Source of the DNA: Verrucomicrobiaceae bacterium
GTDB taxonomy: Bacteria; Verrucomicrobiota; Verrucomicrobiia; Opitutales; Intestinicryptomonadaceae
Assembly: GCA_015061955.1 (NCBI GenBank)
Contig: SUVO01000010.1
Location: 43,986-107,985, forward strand
Direction: 5' to 3'
Length of the DNA: 64,000 bases
Below the pieces are notes generated by a model. That model was not told the DNA's origin, did not search any database, and saw nothing but the letters and a program-made list of their open reading frames with translations. A program made the position numbers and the translations under genes. Numbering within the stretch: the first letter of the stretch is position 1; each line of letters starts with the position of its first letter. Positions 9,799-20,000 of this stretch are shown here, in pieces.

Positions 9799-11058
9799 AT
9801 GCACAAATTTTTTACAGATATTTTCCCAAAGGGCTTTTGGGGGATTGATAGTAATACTGTAGCTATTGCGTTGATTTTGATTGTAGTAGTAGTTTCAACT
9901 TTTTTGGCTGTTCATGGATTTAGGTTATTGTTAGTTTCGGTTTGTAGGCGAATTAAATTGCATAAGTACGAAACACAAACGCAAATTTTACAAAATCATC
10001 ATGTTTTTAAACGAGCGTCGTCGTTAATTGCGCCAGTTTGTTTATTGTTTTTTGTGTCGTATATATTCCCCGACAATACAAGTTTATCTACGTTGTATGA
10101 AATAACAATAAAAGGTATTTTGTTGTATTTTTATGTAGTAGTGTGGTCGTTTTTAATAGCAGTGTTATCGGCAATAAACGATATAATATCGATTCGAAAT
10201 AGAAAATCTATTAGAGGCTTTACGCAGATAATTCAGTTGTTGGTTTCGGTAGTTATTTTTATACTGGTAGTGTCGATGTTGTTAGATAAGTCGCCATTTA
10301 ATATATTGGCAGGATTAGGGGCGTCGGCTGCTGTTATGATGTTTGTGTTTAAGGATACTCTGTTGGGTTTTGTGGCATCGGTGCAGTTAACTGTAAACGA
10401 TATGTTGCAAATTGGCGATTGGATTACTATGCCTCAGTATGGTGCTGATGGTGTAGTTATTGAAATTGGTCTTACAGCTGTTAAAGTTAGTAATTGGGAT
10501 AACACAATAACAAATGTTCCAACATACTCGTTAGTTAGCGATGCTTATCAAAATTGGCGTGGTATGAGCGATTCAGGTGGACGCAGAGTAAAGAGATCTA
10601 TTTCAATAGATATGCAAAGCGTTAAGTTTTGCGATAATTCTATGCTTGAGCGATTTTCAAAAGTTGAATTGATTTCTGATTTTATTTCAAAAAAAATTGA
10701 AGAACAAGCCGACTTTATCAAAAAGTTTAATGTAAATACTAACGTTTTGTTAAACGGATTACCTCTTACTAATTTGGCTGTTTTTAGAGCCTATTTAGAA
10801 CAATATTTGCAACATAATCATAATGTTAATTTGAATATGACACACTTTGTGCGTCAGCTTCAACCAACAGAAAAAGGCGTGCCTATTGAATTATACTTTT
10901 TTACAACAACTGAATGGATTCCGTATGAAAACGTACAATCAGAAATTTTCGACCACATAATAGCAGCAGTCAGAGAGTTCAATTTGCGAATTTTTCAAGA
11001 TGAATCAGACTTTAAAACGGGTGAGGACGCACCACGTGGGCAATTTTTTAATTCATAA
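9799..11058 (+). CDS. Mechanosensitive channel, MscS family (YbdG-like)
   Basis: A 419-residue inner-membrane channel for osmotic protection. Five or so N-terminal hydrophobic segments precede the pore-lining helix (LAGLGASAAVMMFVFKDTLL) and the MscS beta domain (VNDMLQIGDWITMP; IGLTAVKVSNWDNTITNVP). The insertion after the beta domain resembles the YbdG/MscM branch. The last 14 residues (KTGEDAPRGQFFNS) are encoded by the left arm and stem 1 of a structured repeat element beginning at 11014. In the other copies the equivalent bases contain or follow a stop codon, so the C-terminus here is probably repeat-derived. Confidence 0.88.
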   Translation: MHKFFTDIFPKGFWGIDSNTVAIALILIVVVVSTFLAVHGFRLLLVSVCRRIKLHKYETQTQILQNHHVFKRASSLIAPVCLLFFVSYIFPDNTSLSTLYEITIKGILLYFYVVVWSFLIAVLSAINDIISIRNRKSIRGFTQIIQLLVSVVIFILVVSMLLDKSPFNILAGLGASAAVMMFVFKDTLLGFVASVQLTVNDMLQIGDWITMPQYGADGVVIEIGLTAVKVSNWDNTITNVPTYSLVSDAYQNWRGMSDSGGRRVKRSISIDMQSVKFCDNSMLERFSKVELISDFISKKIEEQADFIKKFNVNTNVLLNGLPLTNLAVFRAYLEQYLQHNHNVNLNMTHFVRQLQPTEKGVPIELYFFTTTEWIPYENVQSEIFDHIIAAVREFNLRIFQDESDFKTGEDAPRGQFFNS

Positions 11059-11165
11059 TGGTAAAAGGCTATTCTTGGAATAGCCTTTTTGTATATAGTT
11101 TGTCCACGTGGTGCTTGCGGTTAAAAGAACATTCCATGGCTTTGTTGCACATAGCAAAAAGTAAG
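11014..11165 (+). repeat. Structured repeat element, truncated copy overlapping the MscS gene
   Basis: Left arm AAAACGGGTGAGG (11014-11026) corresponds to AAAACGTGTGTGG of copy 1. Stem 1 GCACCACGTGG (11029-11039) pairs exactly with 11104-11114. The inner hairpin is AAAAGGCTATTC (11063-11074) with 11078-11089 plus a T-run, which should terminate the MscS transcript. Stem-loop 2 is degenerate, and the closing arm and tail motif are not recognisable. Confidence 0.75.
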
Positions 11166-11229
11166 AGCGAAAAGGTTGTTCAATTACCATTATCGCTTTA
11201 AGACTGAAAATTATCAAAATAAAATTTAG

Positions 11230-11258
11230 GCGTACAGGAACCCCTGTACGCTTTTTTT
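11230..11258 (+). terminator. Terminator between MscS and porin genes
   Basis: GCGTACAGG (11230-11238) pairs with CCTGTACGC (11243-11251) and is followed by seven T on the plus strand. It sits between convergent genes, directly after the minus-strand porin stop codon, so it may work for both. Confidence 0.75.
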
Positions 11259-12525
11259 AGAATAAAATTTGCATTTGAGCTCTTACTGCGTTTGAGGTAG
11301 AACGTTGCGATTGCATGGAATCGGTAGGGGAATCTTCAAGTTGCCCCCATTCGTAGCCCATTTGGAATTTCAAATCATCACCAATTATGTGCCATTTAAA
11401 GCCTATGTATATACTTTGCCCCCAGTCGAATGTTGCTCCATTACTATCGGCATTGCGTATGCCATCGCTTGCTTTTATGCCTCTGCCGTCGGTATCTAAC
11501 CACGAATAACGTAGCGTTGGGGCAACTTGTCCAAGTTCGCCAATATCGAAACGATATTCCAAGCCTACATTTACGCCCACTGGTGTTGAGCTATCTGTGT
11601 AATTATTTACTGCATTCGACATTCTTGCTGTTAGAACTTCGGTCCACAAACTAAAGTTATCGTAGCGAGCTTTCAAATACGGATTAAATGCAATTATATC
11701 GCCGTTAACATTGCCTTTTGTACCAGCAGTATTTGTTGCGTTTGTATATGCAAAATTTAAGCCAACTTCAAATGAACTTTTGTTTTCAAATTTTTTTTCG
11801 TAAGCAACATTTCCAGCATAAAGCAAGCCTTCTTTGGCATATTCTGGAGCAGAGGCAGGATAATTATTATACGAATTCGTTATAGAAAAACCATATTTTA
11901 AACCATCAAATTCTTGTATTTTTCCTTGCCAAAAAACACCTGTATGACGTCCACCTATACCCAAGCGTCTGCCATTATTACCTTCTGAAAAAAATCTTGT
12001 TGCCAATGAACGTTCTGGTGTGAAAAGTTTAGAATTCGATATAGTTTCTTCTATATTAAACGCTATTTTTTTATAACCAATATCTACTGTTCCATTTAAA
12101 ATATCGTATTGAAGTTTTTTTGATAAATGTGCAACATCTAAATAATTGTAGCCTTCGGAACTTCTGCACAGGTCGGTCACAATTTTTGCACTCCATCCAG
12201 ATTCTAAATCGGCTTCCATGCCTAAGAATACTCTACGCAAAAGAAAATTATTTGTAGTATTTAAATTGCGAGAAACTCCTCCAACTGTTTCTGATGTATG
12301 AATATTTTGATATTGTACTTGAATTCTTCCGGAAAGTTTTACCGATTTTGTTGTTGATTGTTTAGCATCTACTACTGTAGCTTTTTTTGAAAGCTCGTCA
12401 GCTTCTTGACGCGATATCAACCCTTTACTTACAAGCAAATCTAAGGTAGCTTTATCTTGTGCATTTGCACTCAACAACACAAAAAAAGTACCAACCAACA
12501 GAATTTTTTTCAATATACTACTCAT
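11257..12525 (-). CDS. Phosphate-selective porin O/P-like outer-membrane protein
   Basis: A 422-residue predicted beta-barrel porin of the OprO/OprP type. A signal peptide (about residues 1-22, ending ANAQ) is followed by LVSKGLISRQEADELSKK, an N-terminal helical segment common in such porins. The barrel starts near VKLSGRIQVQYQN; RRVFLGMEADLESGWSAKI is the family's conserved strand pair. It ends in Phe (MQILF). The gene is divergent from the secreted protein gene at 12697. Ion selectivity is assumed only from family membership. Confidence 0.85.
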   Translation of the reverse strand: MSSILKKILLVGTFFVLLSANAQDKATLDLLVSKGLISRQEADELSKKATVVDAKQSTTKSVKLSGRIQVQYQNIHTSETVGGVSRNLNTTNNFLLRRVFLGMEADLESGWSAKIVTDLCRSSEGYNYLDVAHLSKKLQYDILNGTVDIGYKKIAFNIEETISNSKLFTPERSLATRFFSEGNNGRRLGIGGRHTGVFWQGKIQEFDGLKYGFSITNSYNNYPASAPEYAKEGLLYAGNVAYEKKFENKSSFEVGLNFAYTNATNTAGTKGNVNGDIIAFNPYLKARYDNFSLWTEVLTARMSNAVNNYTDSSTPVGVNVGLEYRFDIGELGQVAPTLRYSWLDTDGRGIKASDGIRNADSNGATFDWGQSIYIGFKWHIIGDDLKFQMGYEWGQLEDSPTDSMQSQRSTSNAVRAQMQILF

Positions 12526-12696
12526 TTAAATTTTCTACAAGTTAGCATTTTTTTATATTAAGTCGATATTATTTTTTTTGAAAAAGATTATTAATTGGTA
12601 TCTGTTTTAAAAAAATGGTGTCTTAAAAAATCAATTGAATATACAAAAAAAACACTTATAATACGATGTGTATTTAATTTTAAACAGAATATTATT

Positions 12697-14601
12697 ATGA
12701 AAAAAATCGTATCAACTATATTACTTGCCATGTGTGCAGGATCAATACTTCTCGCCGAAAAAGCAGAAGTACGCATGGTTTTAAAAGACGGCAAAAAACT
12801 CAATCCAGTTTCTAAAACAGTAGAACTTGAAAAAGTTTCTGCCGATAAATTCCGAATTGTTATTCCAAAAGAATCAATTCCAGAAAACGCAAAGTTTGTT
12901 GAGGTTATTCCAGAATTTGCAAAAGCAAACAAGGGTGATGACGGCTACTGGATGCAAGCTCGTGGTACTTATGGTAAATTCGACAAAGATAACGGCTTCT
13001 ATTCTAAAAATCGTCAGTTGATGCCTATCTATGCTGTTAAGAAGGGCGAGACTATGTTCTGGGGGCATGTTAAAACATGGCGCTTCGACTACGACTTTGT
13101 TGCTCGCGTACAAAATGGCAAATACGAAGTATATCCACGCTTTAGAGTTGATGGCGTAAAAGAATATTTCCCACTCTACAACGATATCGTTATTGAATTT
13201 AACAAGCTTGAAGGCGACAAAGCTAACTACAACGAAGTTGCTAAAGCTTATCAGAAATTCCAGCTCGACAACAAAAAGGTTCGTACAATTAAAGATCGTG
13301 TAAAAGACTATCCTATGCTCGATTACCTTTGCGAATCTATTGTTATCAGAATTCAAACACACTGTGCAAAGCCTATTTCCGACAAGAAAATCGACTTCAC
13401 AAAAGAAACTGAATGGCCAATCGTTGTTCATATGCCTTTCGGCGTTTCTGAAGAATTTGTAAAAGCTATCAAAGACGCTGGCGTAGACAAGGCTACAATT
13501 GTTTCGGCTGGTTGGAACTATGGCGGTTATGACGGCAGAACACCTCAGCACTTGCCAGTAGAAGCTGCTGCCGGTGGCGAAGAAGCATACTTGCGTTTAG
13601 TAAAGAAAACACAAGACTTGGGGTATCAATTTACTCTTCACGCAACTAACACCGATGGCTACACTGTTTCACCAAAATGGGACACAGACTGGGTTGGCAA
13701 AAAACGTGACGGAAGTCTTGTAGCTTTAGGATTATGGGCTGGTGGTAAATGCTACTTAGTATGTCAAAACTGCTCGTATCACAAGTGGGCTATCAGTGAA
13801 ATTCACGAAATGGCAAAACTTGGTGCTAAAGGTCCTCACTACATCGACGTTTACTCAGCTACATATCCAAATCGCTGTGCCGACAAAAATCACCCAGCAA
13901 CTCCAGAACAAATGGCTGAATACCAAAACAAGATTTTAGCTGAAAGTAAAAAGGTTTTCGGTGGAGCTTCTTCTGAATCTGGCTACGACCACGTTGCTGG
14001 AAATATCGACTACATCAACTACATCGAACGCGACATCAAAAATATGTGGGACGGCAAACAAAACAAGCTCATCTCTGGCATTTATCCTCTTTGGGAGCTC
14101 GTTTACCACGGCATCATTCTATACAACTCAGACCGTGCTACCCAAAACCACACTCGTGGTAAGTGCATGTACAAGCTCGAAAAGAGTGGTGACCCTCGCT
14201 GGATGGAAGGCGATGGTATATTAGATCCAAGAACTTCGCTCAAAATTGTTGAATTTGGTGGTCGCCCAATTTTCTACACTTACAAGTTTGCCGACGTACC
14301 ACGCATCAAACGTGCTTGGGACGAATTCAAACCTGTTCGTCATCTTCAAAAAGAAATGATGGTTGGCCACGACACTATTGCTGACAATGTATTTATCACA
14401 AAATTTGGCGATGGTTCTCAAATCATAAGCAACTACAACAAAGAACCTTTCTCTTACAGCATTGGGTCTGAAAAGGTTGCCAAGAACATTCATGGCAAGG
14501 GTTCTACAAAAGCTACAAAGAAGGTTGTTTATACAATCAATCCAATCAGCTACATTCTCATAAACCCAGATGGTTCGGTATTCACACCAAAGCCATTCTA
14601 A
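12697..14601 (+). CDS. Secreted glycoside-hydrolase-like protein of uncertain family
   Basis: A 634-residue exported protein. The open frame extends upstream to 12595, but the ATG at 12697 gives a clear signal peptide (MKKIVSTILLAMCAGSILLA) and is preferred. The centre looks like a TIM-barrel glycosidase (motifs FTLHATNTDGYTVSPKWDTDW, GPHYIDVYSATYP, FGGASSESGYDHVAG), with Asp and Glu in positions that could be catalytic, and a C-terminal beta-rich part. It resembles uncharacterised DUF5696/GH101-like proteins, but I cannot assign a family securely. Codon use is biased towards C-ending codons, as in mutAB, suggesting strong expression. A structured repeat element starts on its stop codon. Confidence 0.6.
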   Translation: MKKIVSTILLAMCAGSILLAEKAEVRMVLKDGKKLNPVSKTVELEKVSADKFRIVIPKESIPENAKFVEVIPEFAKANKGDDGYWMQARGTYGKFDKDNGFYSKNRQLMPIYAVKKGETMFWGHVKTWRFDYDFVARVQNGKYEVYPRFRVDGVKEYFPLYNDIVIEFNKLEGDKANYNEVAKAYQKFQLDNKKVRTIKDRVKDYPMLDYLCESIVIRIQTHCAKPISDKKIDFTKETEWPIVVHMPFGVSEEFVKAIKDAGVDKATIVSAGWNYGGYDGRTPQHLPVEAAAGGEEAYLRLVKKTQDLGYQFTLHATNTDGYTVSPKWDTDWVGKKRDGSLVALGLWAGGKCYLVCQNCSYHKWAISEIHEMAKLGAKGPHYIDVYSATYPNRCADKNHPATPEQMAEYQNKILAESKKVFGGASSESGYDHVAGNIDYINYIERDIKNMWDGKQNKLISGIYPLWELVYHGIILYNSDRATQNHTRGKCMYKLEKSGDPRWMEGDGILDPRTSLKIVEFGGRPIFYTYKFADVPRIKRAWDEFKPVRHLQKEMMVGHDTIADNVFITKFGDGSQIISNYNKEPFSYSIGSEKVAKNIHGKGSTKATKKVVYTINPISYILINPDGSVFTPKPF

Positions 14602-14824
14602 AAAACGTGTGTGGACACACCACTTTGCGAATAAGTATTTAAATAATGATAAAGTAGGCAATGAAATTGCCTACTTTTTTATTTAAATTCGCAAAGTGGT
14701 GCTTGTGGCTAAAAACGCACTTTTTCTTCGATTAGCGTACATAGTACGCCTACACTTGAAAAAGCACGTTTTTAGCAGACACCACACACGTTTTTTATTT
14801 CCCGTTCCTGTGTTGGTCCTAATC
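14601..14824 (+). repeat. Structured repeat element, array unit 1 (complete)
   Basis: Complete copy beginning on the last base of the upstream stop codon. Outer arms AAAACGTGTGTGG and CCACACACGTTTT (14782-14794) match. Stem 1 CACCACTTTGCGAA (14618-14631) pairs exactly with 14688-14701, a sequence unrelated to stem 1 of the copy at 3196 but equally complementary. The inner hairpin is GTAGGCAAT/ATTGCCTAC with a T-run. Stem-loop 2 carries the palindrome GCGTACATAGTACGC (14735-14749). Tail at 14805-14824. Confidence 0.85.
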
Positions 14825-15020
14825 TATTTTTATAGTAGTGGTAAAGTAGGCAATATCATTGCCTACTTTTTTTATTTAAATTCGCAAAGTGGCGCTTGCG
14901 GCTAAAAGAGCGTCTGCTCGGGTGGGCACTGCGTAGCACAGCTCCACCAACTCGCAAACATCTCTTTTAGCAGACACCACACACGTTTTTTTATTTCCCG
15001 TTCCTATGTTGGTTCTAATC
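14825..15020 (+). repeat. Structured repeat element, array unit 2
   Basis: 196-base unit without left outer arm. The hairpin (GTAGGCAAT... TTGCCTAC), stem-1 right arm (TTCGCAAAGTGG), closing arm and tail (15001-15020) match unit 1, but stem-loop 2 is a different sequence (AAAAGAGCGTCTGCTCGGGTG ... shorter palindromic cap TGCGTAGCA), showing module exchange inside a conserved frame. Confidence 0.8.
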
Positions 15021-15213
15021 TATTTTTATAGTAGTGGTAAAGTGGCAATTTTATTGCCTACTTTTTTATTTAAATTCGCAAAGTGGTGCTTGCGGCTAAA
15101 AGAGCGTCTGCTCGGGTGGGCAGTGCGTAGCACAGCTCCACCAACTCGCAAACATCTCTTTTAGCACACACCACACACGTTTTTTATTTCCCGTTCCTAT
15201 GTTGGTTCTAATC
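15021..15213 (+). repeat. Structured repeat element, array unit 3
   Basis: 193-base unit almost identical to unit 2, including the alternative stem-loop 2. The hairpin is imperfect on the left (GTGGCAATTTTATTGCCTAC). Tail at 15194-15213. Confidence 0.8.
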
Positions 15214-15312
15214 TATTTTTATAGTAGTAGTAAAGTGGCAATTTTATTGCCTACTTTTTTTATTTAAATTCGCAAAGTGGTGCTTATAGCTAAAAACGCA
15301 CTTTTGCTCAAT
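15214..15312 (+). repeat. Structured repeat element, array unit 4 (truncated)
   Basis: Starts like units 2 and 3, keeps the hairpin and the stem-1 right arm, then switches to the stem-loop 2 sequence of unit 1 (GCTAAAAACGCACTTTTGCTC) and stops. The remaining 75 bases before parA are AT-rich leader. Confidence 0.7.
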
Positions 15313-15387
15313 TTTTATGCAAAAAAATCTCGCAATATTTATAATTTTAGTTTTTTATGAAATTGAAAAATAGAAAGTACAATTTAA

Positions 15388-16167
15388 ATGGCAAAGGTTT
15401 TCGCAATAGCTAATCAAAAAGGTGGTGTTGGTAAAACAACCACTGCAGTAAACTTGGCAGCTGGCTTGGCTCGTCGAAAAAAACGTACAATTTTAATCGA
15501 CATGGACCAACAGGCAAGTGCTACAAGTGCATTAGGATACGAAAAAACTGCGGGTAGCAGTTTGTATCAGGTTTTACATGGCGAGGGCTCTGCTCGTGAA
15601 AAACTAATTCAAACTCAACGCAAAAATCTTTGGTTGATTCCTTCTGAAACTGACTTATCTGCCATTGAAGTTGAATTGTCGGGTAGCGAAAATTATTTAG
15701 TTCGTTTGCGCGAAGCAATAGAACCTTTAAAATCTTCTGGCGAGTTTGATGCCATTGTTATTGATGCGCCTCCATCACTCGGTTTACTTTCTATGAATTC
15801 TCTTGCAGCTGCCGATTATTTATTAATTGCATTGCAATGTGAGTATTTAGCTATGGAAGGCTTAGGGCAGATAATGAATGTTGTTGAACAATTAAAGCAA
15901 GCTGGTGTAAGTTCTTCGCTTGAAGTTGGTGGTGTAATTATGACCATGTACGACAGCAGAACAAATCTTTCAAAACAGGTTTTGAAGGAAGTTAAAAACT
16001 ATATGAATGGTTTAGTTTTCAACACTTTAATTCCTAGAACTGTTCGTTTAGCTGAAGCTCCAAGTTTTGGAAAAACTATTTTTGAATACGCAAGATGGAA
16101 CGAGGGCGCTTTTGCTTACGATAAACTTGCAAAAGAAGTAGACAAACGTTTTGGTCTTTCATCTTAA
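15388..16167 (+). CDS. parA: ParA/Soj-type ATPase
   Basis: A 259-residue P-loop ATPase of the ParA/MinD family with the deviant Walker A motif KGGVGKTTT (residues 10-18), Walker A' segment IDMDQQASAT, and Walker B VIDAPPSLG. Chromosomal ParA proteins act with ParB and parS in origin segregation. No parB homologue follows; the next gene is rnc, 2 bases downstream, so either parB is elsewhere or this is an orphan ParA. A tandem repeat array lies directly upstream. Confidence 0.92.
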   Translation: MAKVFAIANQKGGVGKTTTAVNLAAGLARRKKRTILIDMDQQASATSALGYEKTAGSSLYQVLHGEGSAREKLIQTQRKNLWLIPSETDLSAIEVELSGSENYLVRLREAIEPLKSSGEFDAIVIDAPPSLGLLSMNSLAAADYLLIALQCEYLAMEGLGQIMNVVEQLKQAGVSSSLEVGGVIMTMYDSRTNLSKQVLKEVKNYMNGLVFNTLIPRTVRLAEAPSFGKTIFEYARWNEGAFAYDKLAKEVDKRFGLSS

Positions 16168-16169
16168 AG

Positions 16170-16985
16170 ATGATACGCAAATATATAAAACGAATATTAA
16201 AACCATCGGTTGCAAAGCGTGCTAAAGCTATGAAGCGTGCAAAAACTGCACGTGCCAATGTTCGTACTCAATTGCGCAAACGTAGGTTAGCTCCATTAGA
16301 AGATCAGTTAGGATACATTTTTGAAGACAAGTCTATACTGATTGAAGCTTTGACGCATCCTGGTGTTATTGGTGTATCTAAAACAAAAGTTAGATCAAAC
16401 CAGCGTCTTGAATTTTTAGGCGACTCTATATTACAATCTATAATTACTGACGTAGTTTTTAAAAAGTTCAATGATAGCGAAGAGGGCGAACTTACAAAAA
16501 TTCGCATTGCTTTAACTCAAGGTACTTTTCTGGCAGAGCTTTCCCGTAGTTTGGGTATTCCAAAATTTTTAAGTGTACCAAAAGGATCGGAAGAAATTCG
16601 CGAACAATCTACTGCAGCAGAAGATGCTTTTGAAGCTGTTGTTGGTGCAATTTATTTAGATTCATCGTTTGAAAAAGTGCGCGAAGTTGTGTTATCGTGG
16701 TACAGATTAAAGTTAGATGATATTCCAGATTTAATGATGTCGCAAAATCCTAAGGGTGCATTGCAAGAAATTGTGGCAAAAGATGGTGGCAAGGTTAAGT
16801 ATGTGTTATTGTCGCAATCTGGTCCTGATCACAAAAAGGTTTTTGAGGTAGAAGTATTGATTAACGATGTTCCGTATGCACGAGCATCGTCTTCATCAAA
16901 AAAGAATGCCGAAGCTGGATCGGCAAAGATTGCTTTAAAAAAGTATCTTGATGATTTATCAAAAAATAAAAAATCTCAAGAGTAG
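16170..16985 (+). CDS. rnc: Ribonuclease III
   Basis: A 271-residue double-strand-specific endoribonuclease for rRNA and mRNA processing. The signature NQRLEFLGDSIL (residues 77-88) includes catalytic Glu81 and Asp85. A second acidic cluster (AAEDAFEAVVGAIYLD) completes the site, and a double-stranded RNA-binding domain lies at about 190-265 (NPKGALQEIVAK ... NAEAGSAKIALKKYL). It carries an unusual basic N-terminal extension of about 40 residues (many Lys/Arg). The start lies 2 bases after the parA stop, so the two are co-transcribed; later Met codons within the extension are possible starts. Confidence 0.95.
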   Translation: MIRKYIKRILKPSVAKRAKAMKRAKTARANVRTQLRKRRLAPLEDQLGYIFEDKSILIEALTHPGVIGVSKTKVRSNQRLEFLGDSILQSIITDVVFKKFNDSEEGELTKIRIALTQGTFLAELSRSLGIPKFLSVPKGSEEIREQSTAAEDAFEAVVGAIYLDSSFEKVREVVLSWYRLKLDDIPDLMMSQNPKGALQEIVAKDGGKVKYVLLSQSGPDHKKVFEVEVLINDVPYARASSSSKKNAEAGSAKIALKKYLDDLSKNKKSQE

Positions 16986-17043
16986 AATATCTTTTGCGAA
17001 AATGTTTTAATTTTTGTTTTGTTGGGTATCATAATATAAATAT

Positions 17044-20000
17044 ATGTTAGCTGTAACCGCAAATAAAGATTCATTGTTTTATCCAGATATTCCACAGTCG
17101 GCATGGGGGTGCGTGTGTTCGCAGTTTTGTGCCGAAAGTAATAAAAAGGTTTTAGTTTTTGTTTTTAATTCTACATCGGATTGCGACTTTTTTTACTCGA
17201 GAATTAAATATTTTTTAGAGTTTGCAAAATTAGATGTTCGTTTAAAAGTTTTACCAATCGAGTATTCTAAAAATTTGTCTGATGTTGCAACATTTGATAG
17301 TGTTTGTGAGCGAACAGGTACATTAAATGCTCTTGCAGAAGCTGGCGATTTTAAACAAAAAACTATTGTTTTAACTTCGCCCGATGCTTTGTTTGCGCCT
17401 ACCCACGAACCAATTGCTACCGAGCGTATTCAAGTTGAGGTTGGTAAAACATTCAATCGTGAAGACTTAGTAAAAAAACTTGTAGAATATGGTTATTACA
17501 ACGAGGTGTTGTGCGAAAGTACTGGTCAGTTTGCCATTAGAGGTAGCGTTGTTGATGTGTATCCGATTGCTTCGCAATATCCAGTACGCATAGATTTTTT
17601 TGGAGATGAAATAGAAAGCATTAGAACATTCAATCCAAATACGCAGTTAGCAGATGGTAAAATTCAAAGTGTTCGTATTGACAAAGCACCATCTTCTATC
17701 GCGTTAGAGTCGAGTGGGTTTACTGCTCTTGATTATATAAAAACTCCAGCCGATTGGTTTTTATTTGAGCCTTCACAACTTTGGCAAAAGTTTTCAGATT
17801 TCTTTTTGTATGCTGAAAATGCACAAAGTACATCGGCTATGTTTGGAAAGCTTTTTGCACGTGTTGGCGACAGCTTTTGTGGAATTTCGTCTATTGGTAC
17901 TGCTGGTAATATTTTTGCTGATTGTAAGCGTGAATATTTAAAGTTGGGTGATACATCGGTATATACATCGCAAAATTCAGATATTCAAGGTGTAGGTGTT
18001 GAACGTTTTGAGGCTGAAGTTGATTTGCGTGGTAATTTTATAAGCAAGATTGGGCAGTGGATTGACGATGGCATTGATGTTTTTATTGCTTCGGAAGGGA
18101 AGTCTGACGAAGATTTAACGCGCAAAGTTTTTGAAACCGAAGGTGTAAAATTCAAATGTAAATTTGTAAATGCAACTTTTGGTGAAGGTTTTATAATAGA
18201 GGATTTTTCACAAGCATTTCGTCCACAATGGCTGAAATTATCAGCAAATGCTAAAGGTGTTGCTTTTGTAAGTTTACGCGATTTATTTGGTCGTAGAAAT
18301 AAAACCGATTTACAACCACGTCGCAGAATGTTGTCGGTAAAAGCTCAAGTGGATCAGCTTTTAGATTTTTCTGAATTGAGCAATGGCGACTATGTTGTTC
18401 ATTTAGGGCATGGTGTTTGCAGGTATTGTGGTATAGAAAAACTTACCTTTGAAGGCAAACAGCAAGAAAGTATAAAACTTGAGTTTGAAGACAAAGCTTA
18501 TTTGTTTGTACCTCTGCATAAGTCGTATTTGTTGAGTCGTTATATTGGGCTTGAAAAAACAGTTCCAAAGCTTGCTCGATTAGACTCTAAGTCGTGGATA
18601 AAAGTGCGCTCGGCTGCAGAACACGCAGCGTTAGACTATGCTTCGGAATTATTGCAAATGCAGTCTCGCAGAGAAATATCGCAAGGTTTTGCATTTCCTC
18701 CCGACAACGATTGGCAGAAGAGTTTTGAAGATTCTTTTCCTTTTGTGGAAACGCCCGACCAACTTAAAGCTATTGATGAAGTTAAAGCCGATATGTGTTC
18801 GACTCGACCAATGGACAGACTTTTGTGTGCCGATGTTGGTTTTGGTAAAACCGAAATTGCAATGCGTGCGGCATTCAAGTGTGCAATTAGTGGTATGCAA
18901 GTTGCTGTAATTTGTCCTACAACTATTTTGTGTCAACAGCATTTTCGCAATTTCAAAGAGCGTATGGGGGGGTATCCTGTAATAGTTGAAATGCTTTCGC
19001 GTTTTCGTACAAAAAAAGAATGTCAAAAAATAAAACAACAGCTTGCTGAAGGTAAAATCGACATTGTTATAGGTACACATGCGTTGTTGTCGAACGATGT
19101 AAATTTTAAGAATTTAGGTTTGTTGGTTATCGACGAAGAACATAGGTTTGGTGTTAAACACAAAGAAAAATTAAAAATGCTACGCGAGGGTATAGATGTT
19201 CTTTGTATGAGTGCTACACCAATTCCACGAACTCTCTATTTTGCTATGATGGGCGCACGAAAGATTAGTTTGATGGAAACTCCTCCCAAAAATAGATTTC
19301 CTGTTGAAACTTTTGTTCGCGACTATTCCGATGAAACTATAAAGCAGGCTATCCAAAAAGAAATAGACCGCGGTGGACAAGTTTTTTATCTGCATAATAG
19401 AGTAAAAACTATTGTGCAAACTGCCGATAAAATCAGGGCTATGTTCCCAAATTTACGCATAGGTGTCGGGCATGGGCAGATGAGTGAAAATGCTCTTGAA
19501 AAGTTAATGTCGGAGTTTGTTGATGGTAAATACGATGTTTTGGTATGTACAACTATCATAGAATCGGGTTTAGATATTCCAAATTGCAACACTATAATAG
19601 TTGAGGGTGCCGATAAATTTGGATTAGCTCAGTTGTATCAGTTGCGTGGCAGAGTAGGGCGATTTACCCGACGTGCTTATGCTTGGTTGCTTTTGCACAA
19701 ACATGCACATATTGTTGAGGCTGCTCGAAAGCGTTTGAGTGCAATACGTCAGTACAATAAAGCTGGTGCTGGTTTTAGAATTGCAACTCGCGACCTCCAG
19801 TTGCGTGGATGTGGTAATTTGTTGGGCGCAAAACAAAGTGGTCATATAGCTGGTGTTGGGTTTGATTTATATTGTTCGTTGCTGAAGAAAAGCGTTGCTA
19901 CTTTAAAGGGCGATAAAACAGCTTCTATTGTGCGTGCATCGGTAGAACTTGATTTTGTGAAACTTGGTGAGGCTGCCGATAACAGTGAAGCATCGTTATC

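Noticed and set aside
9781..9800. GCCGATTTTATCGGC hairpin at the MscS start as a terminator or riboswitch
   Set aside because: Only a 5-6 bp stem without a T-run; its right arm runs into the start codon. A weak translational effect is possible but unsupported.
14601..15312. Tandem repeats resembling a CRISPR array
   Set aside because: The period is about 195 bases with long internal hairpins, the variable part is a paired stem-loop rather than a spacer, and no cas gene is present.
15317..15373. 18-codon frame before parA
   Set aside because: Too short, AT-rich, begins next to a truncated repeat and has no independent support.
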